Of a stretch of DNA of 64,000 nucleotides, positions 22,850-34,020 are shown in pieces. Source of the stretch: Monomorium pharaonis (taxonomy: Eukaryota > Arthropoda > Insecta > Hymenoptera > Formicidae); NCBI RefSeq assembly GCF_013373865.1, contig NC_050470.1, forward strand, positions 16,371,244-16,435,243, read 5' to 3'. The notes under the pieces were generated by a model. The model was not told the DNA's origin. It ran no database searches and saw only the letters and a list, made by a program, of their open reading frames with translations. Positions within the stretch are counted from its first letter, which is position 1, and each line of letters starts with the position of its first letter. Both the position numbers and the translations under genes were made by a program.

Positions 22850-23400
22850 AACAAAATTAGTGCATACGAAAATTTATGTCAAAATTTTGCATAATTTCAA
22901 ATAAGTATAACACCGCAAAAAATTACCGCATTTTTATTTTCCAAAAACCAATTTAAAGCTTAAACTCTCTAGTTTTGAATGAATTTAAGCGATTTCAATT
23001 ATCTTTTTTTTTTCGAAATGACACAATGGTAAAGCTTGACCCGTCAGAATAAAAAATTTTACGCAACTTTGTTACACCTGTTGTGCAAAAAATCACGAAA
23101 ACTTTCTGTTACTTGCACCTTACAGGGGATTTTTTCCTTTTATTTTGTGGAGTCTTTGTGTGGTTCATTGCTGTGCAGTTTTTTTTGACCGAGTTATTGA
23201 GATTTTAAGAAGGAATAGTCATTTCGATTTTCATCGCTTATTACTTGTGAATAGATAAACGTACAGCGCTCTGCAAAAAAAACAATGGAAAACTGAAAGT
23301 GCACTTTCGAATGTTAATTGATAAGTTAGGAAAAGCTCTTAGGCAAATTTGGCACAAAATTACACAGGACATTAACCCATTGGCTGTGTAAGAGAATTTT
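22850..23400. other. AT-rich; possible Tc1/mariner-end relic at 22853
   Basis: TGGTCAACAAAATTAGTGCA at 22855 resembles Tc1/mariner-type termini, but no partner end or transposase is seen. The rest shows no gene. Confidence 0.3.
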
Positions 23401-23404
23401 TCTA

Positions 23405-23945
23405 TTTGGATCAAAAGTGTGTCAAAAAAAAGTTCATCGGATTATTATGAACTTGATACCCTTGTATTTTTGAGGTCTCTGAATCCGAATATGATGTCAG
23501 ATTTACAAAATTCAAAATGGCGGGTCCAATATGGCGGATCAAAATAACAAAGAATAGATAGAATTTTATTATTATTTTGAAGTTATTTAGATCTCTGAAT
23601 CTAAATTTAACATTAGAATTAGTATATTTAAAATAGTTAATAAAAAAGAAATTTTACCATTTTGGATCTGCCGATTCCACATTTGATCAAAATAAATCAA
23701 TAAGTACATCCTGACACTAGAGCTCCCATAATTGCATCCGCCATTTTTGAATTTGGATGTCATATTCAGATTCAGAAACCCCAAAAACATAAGGGTACCA
23801 AATTTTATAAAAATCAGTCCATTTTTTGTAACTTTGATCCGCCATATTGGATCTGCCATTTTAAATTTTGTATATCTGATTTTGGATTCGTAATCAGCGA
23901 TCCCAAAAACCCCCGAGTAATAAGTTTCAAGCAATTCAGAAAATT
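23405..23945. repeat. Inverted repeat modules with ATGGCGGATC motif
   Basis: A module reading ATACCCTTGTATTTTTGAGG, CTCTGAATCCGAATATGA, AAAATGGCGGGTCCAATATGG (23440-23545) recurs in reverse orientation at 23735-23935, itself partly doubled. It is a foldback-like non-coding repeat. The motif 'aatatggcggatc' is a familiar component of insect interspersed repeats, but I cannot name the family. Confidence 0.6.
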
Positions 23946-23963
23946 TTATTTCGTTTTTTCTAT

Positions 23964-24054
23964 GTTGCGGCTATAGCCGTCATACACAGTCTTGGCCACT
24001 TTTTTCTTTGCGGCTATAGCCGTCATACACAGTCAACGCGCGCGCGCACGCACG

Positions 24055-24105
<51 letters not shown>
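23964..24105. repeat. 27-bp direct duplication and (CA)n microsatellite
   Basis: TTGCGGCTATAGCCGTCATA followed by CACAGTC occurs at 23965-23991 and 24010-24036. A CG/CA run of about 70 bp follows (24037-24103). The CA run is also the expected position of the 3' tail of the minus-strand LINE relic to its right. Confidence 0.75.
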
Positions 24106-24109
24106 CGCT

Positions 24110-24490
24110 TCCCTATCGTTCGGACCTCAGTTTTCTTTTACTTTTTCTTATAAAAATCACAATAAAATGTAAATCCCGTTTTCCTCATATCTGTTTCCGT
24201 TTACTCTTTCTCTCCTTCCATCTCTCTTTCTGTCTCGCTCTCCTTTAAACTGTTTACATACTTAACCACTTCCATATCCCCTACCTCCTTCCTTTCGCTT
24301 GACTTTCCACTCATCTTATTCCGCTTCCTCCAATTCCCATTCGAATCCTCGTCTTCCTCTAGCATTAACTCCACTGCTTCCTGCCAGCTTGAATCTCCTC
24401 CTTGTCCGCAACTCTCCCAGACATGCTCCCATAATTCCCTTTCTACTCCACATAATCTCTTTTGTTCTTCTTCCCAATATCTTCTTTCGG
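24110..24490 (-). pseudogene. LINE C-terminal relic
   Basis: Read on the minus strand, 24475-24300 gives RELWEHVWESCGQ and SWQEAVELMLEEDEDSNGNW. The acidic, Trp-rich pattern RE.WEHVW...SWQEAV..(L/V)LEE is the C-terminal tail of a LINE reverse-transcriptase ORF type abundant in ants. The following minus-strand sequence contains AATAAAATG and then the (TG)n tract at 24105-24040. No RT motifs are present. The pyrimidine-rich plus strand is simply the complement of this purine-rich ORF. Confidence 0.55.
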
Positions 24491-24492
24491 GA

Positions 24493-24725
24493 GTGGTTCA
24501 CTTGGACACAGTACAATTGGACACAGTGCAAATGGACACGGTGTAAATGGACACAAAATAATGGACACGTTTCAAATGGACACGATTCATTTCGACACAG
24601 GAATTTTGGACACAGTAATTTTGTACACAGAAAAAATAAATTCTGGACAAATTACAATTTGATAAAAATGTACACCGTGCAATTGGACACGTAAAATTTG
24701 TACACGGCAAAGTTGTACACGGTGT
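24493..24725 (+). repeat. 15-bp minisatellite (TTGGACACRGTGCAA family), array 1
   Basis: About 15 head-to-tail units of roughly 15 bp vary around AATGGACACGGTGCA, for example GTACAATTGGACACA and GTGCAAATGGACACG. Later units diverge to TTGTACACGG. A frame runs through because 15 is a multiple of 3; I regard it as non-coding. Confidence 0.85.
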
Positions 24726-24779
24726 ATGTTGTATTGGAAATCTGTTAATACATATAAACTTTACTTTGTTTGCAATGTA

Positions 24780-24910
24780 CAACATGGGTTAGCGACTTCG
24801 ACAGGGTGGGTGCGGAAGGGGGCCGAAGGCGTGTGTGTATGTGTGTGTGCAAACCATTCTCTGCACCACATGGGTTTGCGACTTTTCATGCAAAACAAGA
24901 TGGTCGTTAA
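24780..24910. repeat. Spacer with GT-rich element and ACATGGGTTTGCGACTT motif
   Basis: GGTGGGTGCGGAAGGGGGCC is followed by GGCGTGTGTGTATGTGTGTG. It is flanked by ACAACATGGGTTAGCGACTT and ACCACATGGGTTTGCGACTT. Related sequence occurs at 57975-58100 and 57750-57780. Confidence 0.5.
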
Positions 24911-25017
24911 AATATTTATGTAGATATTTGATATTCACGCATTTGTTGCATGACTTGTGCTAGCCAGAGCATAGACTTGTGGCCAAGAAGCATGAGGATA
25001 TGATCGCTGCGCATACT

Positions 25018-25315
25018 GAAATAAAACATACGTGGCCATTCTGAACGTGGCCGTTTTGAACGTGACCATTACGAACATGGCCATTTCGAACGTGATCATT
25101 TCAGACGTGGGCCAATCGAACTCCGTGCAATATATTCCGTGGCCATTCCAAACGTGGCCATTTCGGATGTGGGCGTTTCAGATGTGATCGTTTCGGACGT
25201 GGGCAAATTGAACTCTGTACAATATTTCCCATGGCCATTCCGAACGTGACCGTTTCGAACGTAGCCATTCCGAACGTGACCATTTCAGACGTGGCCGTTT
25301 GACATTATGTTTTAC
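25018..25315 (-). repeat. 15-bp minisatellite, inverted array 2
   Basis: Around 18 units of GTGGCCATTTCGAAC, a 15-bp period. Some units fall into a longer period of about 105 bp marked by ATTGAACTCTGTACAATAT and ATCGAACTCCGTGCAATAT. The reverse complement GTTCGAAATGGCCAC is very close to units of arrays 1 and 3 (GGTTCAAATGGCCAC at 55587), so this is the same family reversed. Confidence 0.82.
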
Positions 25316-25554
25316 ATATAAATTTTACTCATTTTATACTGTTTATAATGGTATATTTGTTGTTTTTTTATTAAAACATTTCTAATATACCCCACCCCAC
25401 TATTTTTTTCAAAATTTTGCAAATTTTGTAAAATAAAAATTAAAAAGCACTAAAAGCCGATTCCATTCATGTATAATAAATATGAGTGTCACCATTCAAT
25501 TACACAGGCACACAAAGAAAAGTTATCTGTTTTTCGGACTAAACTACTATACTC

Positions 25555-25732
25555 TTATATATTTTGAAGCACTGAATCCAGTGTCAGAATTGCCCCATCA
25601 TCCTTCAGTCTTCAATAAATTGAAGAAATCACCCTGAATACTCGAAATTTCGCCAAATTGAGCGTTACAGCCAGATGTACGAAAGGAGTTGTTTCGGAAT
25701 GGGGAGACTTACTTGTATATATTTTGACTAGT
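25555..25732 (+). repeat. ~175-bp satellite unit, part 1 (interrupted)
   Basis: The unit runs TGAATCCAGTGTCAGAATTG ... TTCAATAAATTGAAGAAATC ... AATTTCGCCAAATTGAGCG ... CAGCCAGATGTACGAAA ... GGGGAGACTTACTTGTATAT. Further copies follow at 27261-27370 and at 28265-28495 (about one and a half units). The element 25733-27260 is inserted at the unit boundary. Confidence 0.7.
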
Positions 25733-27260
25733 CCCAGTTAGCATACGGACGTCCTTAGGACGTCCTCAGGACGTCCAGGACGGATTTCGTGGACATCCTG
25801 AGGACGTCCGGATTTTATCCCGGGATATCCTCAGGACATCCCGAGGACAGTCCACCGGATGTTCTGAGGATACCATAGGATTTCCTCAGGACATTCTCAG
25901 GAATAACAAACAATGACCACTTTTTGTCAGATTTTTTAGATTTTTTTTAGGATTTTTGATAAATGTATCGATTTTTTATAAGAATTGAAACGTTTCTAAA
26001 AAAAATTTTTTTAATAAAATATTCCGATTAATTAAAAAAATTTTTAAATATTTCTAAGTATTTTTAACAGTTTTTGAGAATTGAAAAAAAACTTTAACAA
26101 AAAATTAAAAGTTCAAATTATTTCTATGATAATTTTGTAAGAGTAGGAAAACTATACATGTTTCAGCGACAGTTGTACCTGTTAAAGCATGTTTAATCTC
26201 TGTACCCGAGAAAACGGTCACCCATTCAAATATCAACCATCGCCGACGTTGCTTGACTTTGAAGACCATACGCATCCTAACGCTTCGTGATAATCCATGA
26301 GTACTTCTTGTTTATGCATACATATTTGTTATAGATCATTACAATAGATGTTGTCAGAAGGATGAAACCTATATAGTTAACTTATATTTTTATAAATAAA
26401 CATAAAGTTTGACAGTTTTTTTAAATTATTTTTACATATGTGCGCGAAATAGCATGTGGAATAACTTATCAAAAAAACTGTTTTTGCGCCGTTCGTATAA
26501 AATAAAATTAAAAAATTATTTAATGTCATCCTTTATAATTTTTTAGTATTGGTAATATGCCATATTGTTTCAATAAGTGTAGACATTCAATCTGACTTTG
26601 AAGTCAACATTTTTACACATTTGATTTTGCAATACATTAGATTTGCAATACACAATACTAGAAATACGTATTCAAAGATTTCTCACTTGCTATATTAATT
26701 TACCCGTCTTTTCCAAAAATTACTATACGTCCAGGATGTCCCTGAATACTATTTTAGGATGTCCTGAGGACTTTTGTAGGATGTCCTGAGGACTCTCTTA
26801 GGACGTCCTAAGGACTGTCTTAGGATGTCCTGAGGATTGTTTTAGAATGTCCTAAGGACTATCTCAGGATGTCCTGAGGACTTTTAGGATATCATATTCT
26901 TAGAACATTTTGTGCTATCTAAAATGTCTGGTATTTATACAGTTATTATATTTAAGTTTATCTTCAGACATTTTGTAGCTAATGAAATTCTTTATACAAT
27001 ATTTTAAGAATAACATTTTCAGCTAGAATACATATATCCTCAGGACATCCCAAGGATGGCCTCAAGACATGAGTAAAATTTTAATTTATATTAATTCTAT
27101 TACAGAATCTAACATTCTAAACTTACTTTAGAAGTCAAATTTATACATAAAATATTTATATAAAATATTTACAGTAATACAACTATTATATCCTGACAAG
27201 ATCCCAGGACATCCCGGGACATATTCAGGATGATCCTGAGGACGTCTTGTGCTATCTGGG
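25733..27260. mobile_element. GGACGTCC-rich non-coding element with imperfect TIRs, 1.53 kb
   Basis: The left end CCCAGTTAGCATACGGACG and the reverse complement of the right end, CCCAGATAGCACAAGACG, form imperfect inverted repeats. Inside each end lie iterated motifs AGGATGTCCTGAGGACT, most clearly at 26725-26885 with a period of about 27 bp, and at 25750-25900. The motif is itself a palindrome (TCCTGAGGA). The middle holds the 5S-like core on the minus strand (26190-26338). No transposase. The insertion interrupts a satellite, which fixes both boundaries. Superfamily unknown. Confidence 0.75.
26190..26338 (-). repeat. Core module with 5S-rRNA-like segment, copy A
   Basis: On the minus strand it reads TGATCTATAACAAATATG, then TGGATTATCACGAAGCG, then the 5S-like part (26209-26272) with AAGTCAAGCAACGTCGGCGA, GGTTGATATTTGAATGGGTG and ACCG. 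Animal 5S rRNA has AAGTTAAGCARCGTCGGGCG and GGTTAGTACTTGGATGGGTG followed by ACCG, the internal A-box and C-box region. Only the 3' half of 5S is represented, so this is not a 5S gene. Confidence 0.7.
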
Positions 27261-28264
27261 GTTGAATACGAATCCGGTGTCAAAATTACACGATGACCCT
27301 TTAGTCTTCAATAAATTACAGAGAACTGTGCAAAATATCCGAAATTTCGCTAAATCGAGCAGTGATGAAGAGAATATGGCGTACTTAAGGAAAATTTGAA
27401 TATTTGCAATGAAAAAGGTTTCAAATAGTAATAAAAAGTAGGAGTAATAAAATAAAAGATAAAGTTAAAGTCGAACATTTTATTTATTAGCATGTGACTA
27501 ATTTGACAAAATTTTCAGTGTATAATACATGAAAATATTGCATTTTAAAAAACGTTTATTTGCGCCTTGTTACCCAGCATATCGTGTAATGCAACGCACC
27601 GTGATTTCTACATTAAAATATTATTTTTTGATTTTATATTGAATTGTAGTTAAAGAAATTAATAAAGACAGTATTTTTCTTTAATTATTATTAAATAATG
27701 CATAAAGCATAACAAAATTAATGAAAATTATAAAATTTGTATAGATTATCAAAATAGAGTTATAAGTTAGAGATTAGCAAAGTTACGTAATGTTTAGATA
27801 GTATTTTTTAATCAATAATGCCTATAAAATGTAGTAGATTTAGATATATACATATATATTAGCGTATATATATATATATAACGTCTACGCCGCGTTATCC
27901 GAGCGCACTTTTTTGACAAAGTTATTAATTAGAATTAAACAGACTATTATGAATATAATAAAATATAGAATTTAAAAAATTAAGAATTTAGCTTTCCAAT
28001 AACAGCTTATTATCATAAAATAATTTAAAAAAAATGAAATTATATAGGTTTATCTGAGGTGTAAATCTTAGAAGAAAAGTATATCAAATTATTTTTAGTC
28101 AATAAAAATTTAAACAAAAAATAGATTGTTCTGAAATTTTGTATATATCTTAGTTAAATACAGCTGCATCAAATAGCATTAATATTTGAAGTATCGGACA
28201 ATGCATATTATTACAATAAAGGTGCGCCACGTTACCCGCTGCGCTATGTTCCGCTCGTCTCCCC
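27261..28264. other. Satellite remnant then AT-rich spacer
   Basis: 27261-27370 continues the satellite unit cut by the preceding element (AATCCGGTGTCAAAATTAC, CTTCAATAAATTACAGAG, AATTTCGCTAAATCGAGCA). 27371-28215 is AT-rich and I see no gene. Short G+C patches CTACGCCGCGTTATCCGAGC (27887) and GCGCCACGTTACCCGCTGCG (28224) resemble each other. Confidence 0.5.
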
Positions 28265-28495
28265 TACGTCACAGTCAGATGTACGAAACCAGCTGGCTTC
28301 GGAATGGGGAGACTTACTCAAATTCACTTTAAGCTTCTGCGGTGTCAGAATTGCACCATTCACCCTTCAGTAAATTGAAGAAAACCACCTTGGAGACCAC
28401 CCAAAAATTCGCCAAATCGAGCATTACGTTACAGCCAGATGTACGAAATGAGCTGATTTCAGAATGGAAAGACTTACTTGTGTATTTTGACTTTC
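28265..28495 (+). repeat. ~175-bp satellite units, part 2
   Basis: A partial unit (28270-28318, AGTCAGATGTACGAAAC... GGGGAGACTTACT) is followed by a full one (28345-28495, GGTGTCAGAATTGCACC to GACTTACTTGTGTATTTTG). Spacing fits the unit defined at 25555. Confidence 0.7.
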
Positions 28496-28659
28496 TGCAA
28501 AAGATTGCGGTGTGCCCTGCAGACACGATAATTCTCAAAAACGAGCATTACGTCGCAGAAAATTTTATGAGAGGATCTCGCTTGGGCCAGAAACACCCAC
28601 CTACATTTCTTATATATTTCTTATCCATATATCGTTGCATAGAATCCATGACAATTACT

Positions 28660-28900
28660 AAATAGACTAAGATATACAGATAATCCTTAGCATCCATATA
28701 GGCCGGATATAAGCCATATAGGAAAGATCATCTTAAGTACTGTCTTAAGATGCCATCAGCCAATCACAGAGCCGTATTAGCATCTTAAGACGTTGCTTGA
28801 GACGATCTTTAAATAAGATTCGACTATGAATACCGGCCATAAACATATCTCTGATATTGCAGTCTTCGGCAGGCCAGCTGGGTGACATAGTCTGTATACT
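28660..28900. mobile_element. MITE-like relic with CTTAAG dyads
   Basis: The ends GGCCGGATATAAGCC (28702) and ATACCGGCCATAAAC (28829) look like degenerate inverted termini. Inside, CATCTTAAG...GTCTTAAGATG and CATCTTAAGACG form nested dyads around GCCATCAGCCAATCACAGAG. No coding capacity. Limits are approximate. Confidence 0.45.
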
Positions 28901-29111
28901 TTTTTGTAATTGTTTCAGACAAGATTTCATGCTGTTTATCTATTTCAATATACTGCTAAAGAATAAACCGCTCACTTCATCCTATCATTTTTTTATAAAA
29001 CTACATTATATTTAGTACCTCCAAGTAGACATTTTGCGGCCACACTGTTAATTCCAAACTCTTTGAAGTTAATTATATCATATAATATTCAGTGGAGAGA
29101 ATTATTTACGC

Positions 29112-29123
29112 AAAGAGAGAGAT

Positions 29124-29188
<65 letters not shown>

Positions 29189-29277
29189 TAGATACACATA
29201 CATTCTCATATGTATATATACTCGTATACCCACATACGTATAGACATGACTTTACAATGTTATTATTCTCCCTCCCC

Positions 29278-29335
<58 letters not shown>
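29112..29335. repeat. (GA)n and (CT)n microsatellites in inverted order
   Basis: A GA run at 29115-29184 and a CT run at 29280-29333 are about 95 bp apart and complementary, so the pair could fold into a hairpin. Long reading frames across them are artefacts of the two-base repeat. Confidence 0.9.
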
Positions 29336-30104
29336 GGTGAGTACATTGTGGCCGTCTGTTCGTTGCTCCAGTTTTGTTCTGAACATATTTCTGCTGCTGG
29401 CGGCCCTCGGGCGATTTTTGTTACAGGCTTATATACGCTCTCGTTTGCATTTCACGAACGATAATTTATTTTCTCCTGGCTTATCACCACGGCGTTTATT
29501 TCTCCTGTTAAATCTTCTGGCAGTTTAACTTCACTTTTTGGGTCTGCATGCAGTGGGCGCGTGAACGTACGCACCTGCTTGCGCGGTTCGGCGCCGTTGG
29601 ATTTGGGAGCGCAACCAGCTGGAGCGACGTGCTGGAGTCATCTTAGGCCTTTTTACGTCATCAGTGCTACCATCGTTGCTCCAGCCAAGTATAAGTGGAG
29701 CCGTCGAACAGTGACATTAGCGTCTGTGTGAACTGATCTTACATCATCATTGGCATAAATCGCGTACGGTTTTGCAGCCTATTAACTGTTATTTGGCTGT
29801 GACTGGTTGATGTAAAGCAGTGTACGTGTGGTTTTCATGTGCGATAACGTGCTAGATGCTACGCCGTATTGCTTGATCTAGTTACGGCGTTACCGTGTAA
29901 TCTTCGCGCGCGTTAGGAAGCTGCAATAATTTTGTTAAGTTTAGCAGACGAGTGTAGTTACTTTCATGTGCAATACGATGCTTTATGTTACGCTATATCA
30001 TTCGTTCTAGTCATAGTGTCTGCTATGTAATCTCTTCGTACGCGGAAGCAGCGAAGCTGCAGCTTTTTTGATAGATTTAGCAGCTGAGACCGCCAGGTCC
30101 ATCC

Positions 30105-31126
30105 ATGCAGCCAGCGTGTGCCAAATGTAAAAAGTCAATCGCGACTACATCGGTCGAATGTGAATGCAGGAGAACATTTCACCCAGGTTGCATAAAGTCA
30201 TACTCTGTCACTAAATACGCCGACGCTTGCTGCAAGGCACTCTCTTCGTCATCGAGTCTACCTTCTACTCCGGCAATTGAGATCACCGCTCCGCTTTTTG
30301 ATTTAAACAGTATGGCTTCTTCTGCGCGTTCAGACCTGTCTACGCTGGCGCAATCGCAATTAAATACGGACGTCACAACAATGAGCTGTTACTCCGACTA
30401 ATTGAACAGTTGAGAGTATCTGACGCTAAATTAACCGCATTCATGGACGATCAACAGCGAACCAACACTGAAATCAACACCAAACATAATCAATTAAATA
30501 GCTTAGCAAACAGTGTTGAAAGGAATAATCAGCGCATCGCCCTATGGGAGCAGCAGTGCATCACTCTCTCGAGCGAGATAGGTGAAATTAGAAGTGGCCT
30601 TGCGTCTTCTCATCCTGGCTCGATCTCTCACGAAGAGAACATGCTCATCATATCCGGCGTGCCGTCCGCAATGCCCATCACCCCCTTAGAATGCGTTAAT
30701 AATGTGCTTGTGACTCTGGGCATATCTGATTTTTCATGCTACGTTCTGGATGTCAGAGTAGTTGCCCGCAAACCACAGCCAGTGGCTGCTAGTGACCGAT
30801 CTTTGCCAACGTCCACTACCAACTCGCTCATTGTTACACTCGCTCCAGCAGCTGTTCGGGATGTAATTATCACTAAAAAAAGAGCACGGCGCAAGCTCAT
30901 TCAAAGAGAGGTTTGTGGCAACAACTCGAATTACAATGTTTATGTCAACGAGCTTCTCCCCAGAAACGTTTACGTTCCTAACCTACTCCAACATACTAAG
31001 CGTACTGCCAAGGAGCGATCTTACCGATATGTCTGGGTCAAGAACGGGCGCATTCATGTCAGGCATTCTGATGACAAACCCGCCATCCCTATCACCTCTT
31101 GCGCCGATCTTGACAAGCTCATATGA
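30105..31126 (+). pseudogene. LINE ORF1 with N-terminal PHD-like zinc finger, one frameshift
   Basis: The ATG at 30105 opens a frame with a zinc-binding pattern in the first 45 residues (C-x2-C ... C-x-C ... H-x2-C ... CC: CAKCKKSI, ECECRRTFHPGC, YADACC), as in the PHD-type finger of CR1-like ORF1 proteins. A frameshift between about 30370 and 30400 moves the frame. The remainder runs from about 30375 to 31126: a coiled-coil-prone stretch NNELLLRLIEQLRVSDAK..., then an RRM/L1-ORF1-like part (LIISGVPSAMP, VVARKP). ORF1 proteins bind element RNA for retrotransposition. Without the frameshift the protein would be about 340 residues. Confidence 0.75.
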
Positions 31127-31159
31127 CTCGCTCACTCGGTCAACCCTTCGCCCACTGTT

Positions 31160-34020
31160 ACTGCTTGCAATTCATCCTCAGGACTCACTCAGATTCATGT
31201 GGCTCAGTTTAATGCAAATTCTTTGCGTGGGCAGATAGACTTCATCAGGCTACATTAACACCGCTAATTATCACATTGTTTCGGTTTCTGAGACGTGGCT
31301 GCACCCAGGTGTCCCTGATGACCTCATCGCGCTGAAAGACTACTTTTTGGTTAGGAGTGATCGTACATGTTGCATGGGCGGCGGAGTTGCTGTCTATATA
31401 CATAATATGTTTAAGGCTAACGTTATTACCACGTCCGCGGGAGACAACATTAACGACCCTGATTACTTAATTATTGATATACGCTTACCGTGTAATGAAT
31501 CTATACTATTTACTTCCATATACAGGAGACCTAAAGGGCACTTGTTTCATGATTTTGTACAAGTTCTAACCAGTTTTTTCCATCTTTACAAGAATATTGT
31601 TATTGGTGGTGATCTAAACTGCAACCTATCAACGAACAGCTTTGAAGCGAACTACTTACGCGATCTAATCTTTAGTCTATCATTGCACATTGTACATTCT
31701 GACCCTACATATCACACCGTGACTTCCGACTCATGGCTTGACATCATGATTGTTGATGACTGTGATAAAATCTTTTCATTTAACAAATCTTCGAGTCCAT
31801 TTATAGCTGGACATGATCTTCTAAAACTTTCACTTTCGTTTAGACTCAAAGCCAAGGCCACGCGTTCCATTCTTCGACACAATTATCGGGCATCACTGTT
31901 CCTGAATTTTTAACATTCCTTCACGCTGAAGTCAATAAAGCTCAAACCGAGCTTACTGTCTTGCATGATGAGGCCAATACTCACAAGTCTTGTTCCTTGT
32001 TGACCCAAACCCTTTTAATTGCACTTGATGCTTTTGCTCCTACTCGATCGTTTGTAAGTAGAAAGCCTCCCGTGAGGTGGCTATCCGACGAGCTCAAAGC
32101 CCGTCTTCATGATCGTAACCTGCCGTATAAGCAGGCCAAGCGGTCCAACAGTCTGCTCGGGTTTGCTAGATACAGGCTCCTTCGCTATCAACTAAATGGT
32201 GACATCAAGCGTGCCAAGAATGAGTTTCTTCTCCACACTTTAAATAGCATTACTAAACCTGCTAAATTATGGAGGGAACTTGCGCGGCTGGGACTTACAA
32301 AATTTACTCTGGCTTCCCCTCTCCACTTTTTCACGCCTGATCGGTTGAATGCCCACTACGCCTCCGTTTCAGATGCAGTGCCTCCGAGTTTCGCTGAATT
32401 TACTTCAGCAATGTCGGGTCTTACTTGTCCGCCTGATCGCCTGGAATTTGTTTTTTCGCCTGTATCATCACCTAGAATATACAAACTTATAGCTGTTAAA
32501 CCCCTACAATCATATGCATCTGGCGCTGATGGCATCCCATTGATAGTACTGCGAATGGCTTGGCCGAGTATTTCATCGTGGGTTACCTCATTATTTAATT
32601 CCTCACTCGAGTCATCTTCGTTTCCTTCTGAGTGGAAGCGTGCCTTAATTCGCCCACTCTCCAAGATCTGTTCTCTTTCGACTCCTTCCGATACTCGACC
32701 GATTGCCAACTTGCCTGAATTATCCAAAATTCTGGAAAAAATAGTGGCCGAACAAATTATTGAATACTTAGACGAACATAATCTCCTCGATTCCAGACAA
32801 TCTGCATATCGCTCGTGTTACAGCACTCAGACTGCCCTTCTACACGTCAGCAATGACATCGGTGCGGCAATTAACAATAGACTCATCACTATCATGATCC
32901 TATTTGACTTCAGCAAAGCATTTGACACAGTCTCACATCTTCGTCTGCTCAGCAAACTGAAGGAACTCGGTTTTTCTGATGCTGTGCTTTCCTGGTTTTT
33001 TTAGTACCTTACCGGTCGTTCACAGGCGGTTGTAGATGAGAAGGGAAACTGTTCGAGCTGGTTATCTATGTCCCAGGGGGTTCCTCAGGGTTCTGTTCTT
33101 GGCCCGCTCCTGTTCTCTCTCTTCATAAATGATATTTGTGAAGTTCTGTCTCGCTCTAATCATATGATTTTTGCTGATGACCTGCAAATATATCTCGCAT
33201 GTCCACCGTTTGACATTCTTCATGGTTTACAATTAATTACTCATGATGCAAGTGCGGTCTCTAAGTATGCCTCTGTAAATGGTCTCAAGCTCAATCTTAG
33301 TAAATCAAAAGTGATTATATTTGGGAGTCAATCTTACATTAGATCCATTGATTTTACTGCTCTTCCACCTGTTATCATAGATGATGTTCCGCTGCCTTTT
33401 GTGGATGAGGTGAGAAGCCTGGGAGTCTTCTCTATGTCAAATTTCTCTTGGAATAAGCATGTCTTACACGTTTCGCGATGCGTTCATCAGGCTCTATACA
33501 AACTTAAATTCAACAAGAACTCTCTACTGAACTTAGGATTAAACTTATTACCATCTTAGTAATCCCACATATCGATTACTGTTGTCTATCATGGTCTGAG
33601 CAGTGAACTGAATGTAAAGCTGCAAAGATTAAACAACTGCTGCATCAGATTTATTTTCAATCTAAGACGTGATGAGCATATTACACCGTTCAGGCATCGG
33701 CTGGGGTGGTTATCAACAGAAAACAGAAGACTTTATTTTCTGAGTTGTCAGACGTACCGTATCCTTCATCTACGTTCCTCGTCCTACCTTCTTGAGCTTT
33801 TCGCCTCTCCCGATCCAGAGGTCAGAAGATCAGATCGTTCCGGCTCTTCATTGCAAACGTTTCACATATCCTTTCACAGAACCGCTACTTATAGGAACTC
33901 CTTCTGTTTATCTTTTATATACTTCTGGCACTCCTTCCCACGTGATATCGCATCTGCATCCTCTCTTAACAGTTTTAAATGCCTCCTCCACTCGTACTTA
34001 ATGGCATCTGAGTCCTCTTG
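31160..34020 (+). pseudogene. LINE ORF2: endonuclease and reverse transcriptase, broken
   Basis: Endonuclease (31180-31895): QFNANSLRGQIDF, SVSETWLHPG, GGGVAVYIHN, SIYRRPKGH, GGDLNCNL, SDSWLDIMIVDD, AGHDLLKLSL. Reverse transcriptase (from about 31900): PIANLPELSKILEKIV, the catalytic LFDFSKAFDTVSH, SQGVPQGSVLGPLLFSLFIN, and the FADD box in HMIFADDLQIY, followed by NGLKLNLSKSK. The C-terminal tail (33560-34020) includes LRRDEHITPFRHRLGWLS. Breaks: frameshifts near 31250, 31895 and 33520 and a TAG at 33002-33004 inside SWFF*YLTGRSQ. The catalytic residues are all still present. It copies its own RNA at nicked target DNA (target-primed reverse transcription) in live relatives. Confidence 0.88.

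Noticed and set aside
24493..25315. CRISPR-like array
   Set aside because: Units are contiguous 15-mers without unique spacers, in a eukaryotic intron; a minisatellite.
26209..26272. Functional 5S rRNA gene
   Set aside because: Only the internal-promoter half is recognisable, the 5' part and the terminator context are missing, and all copies lie in mobile elements.
29092..29464. Open frames with Arg-Glu or Ser-Leu repeats
   Set aside because: Direct products of GA and CT dinucleotide runs.
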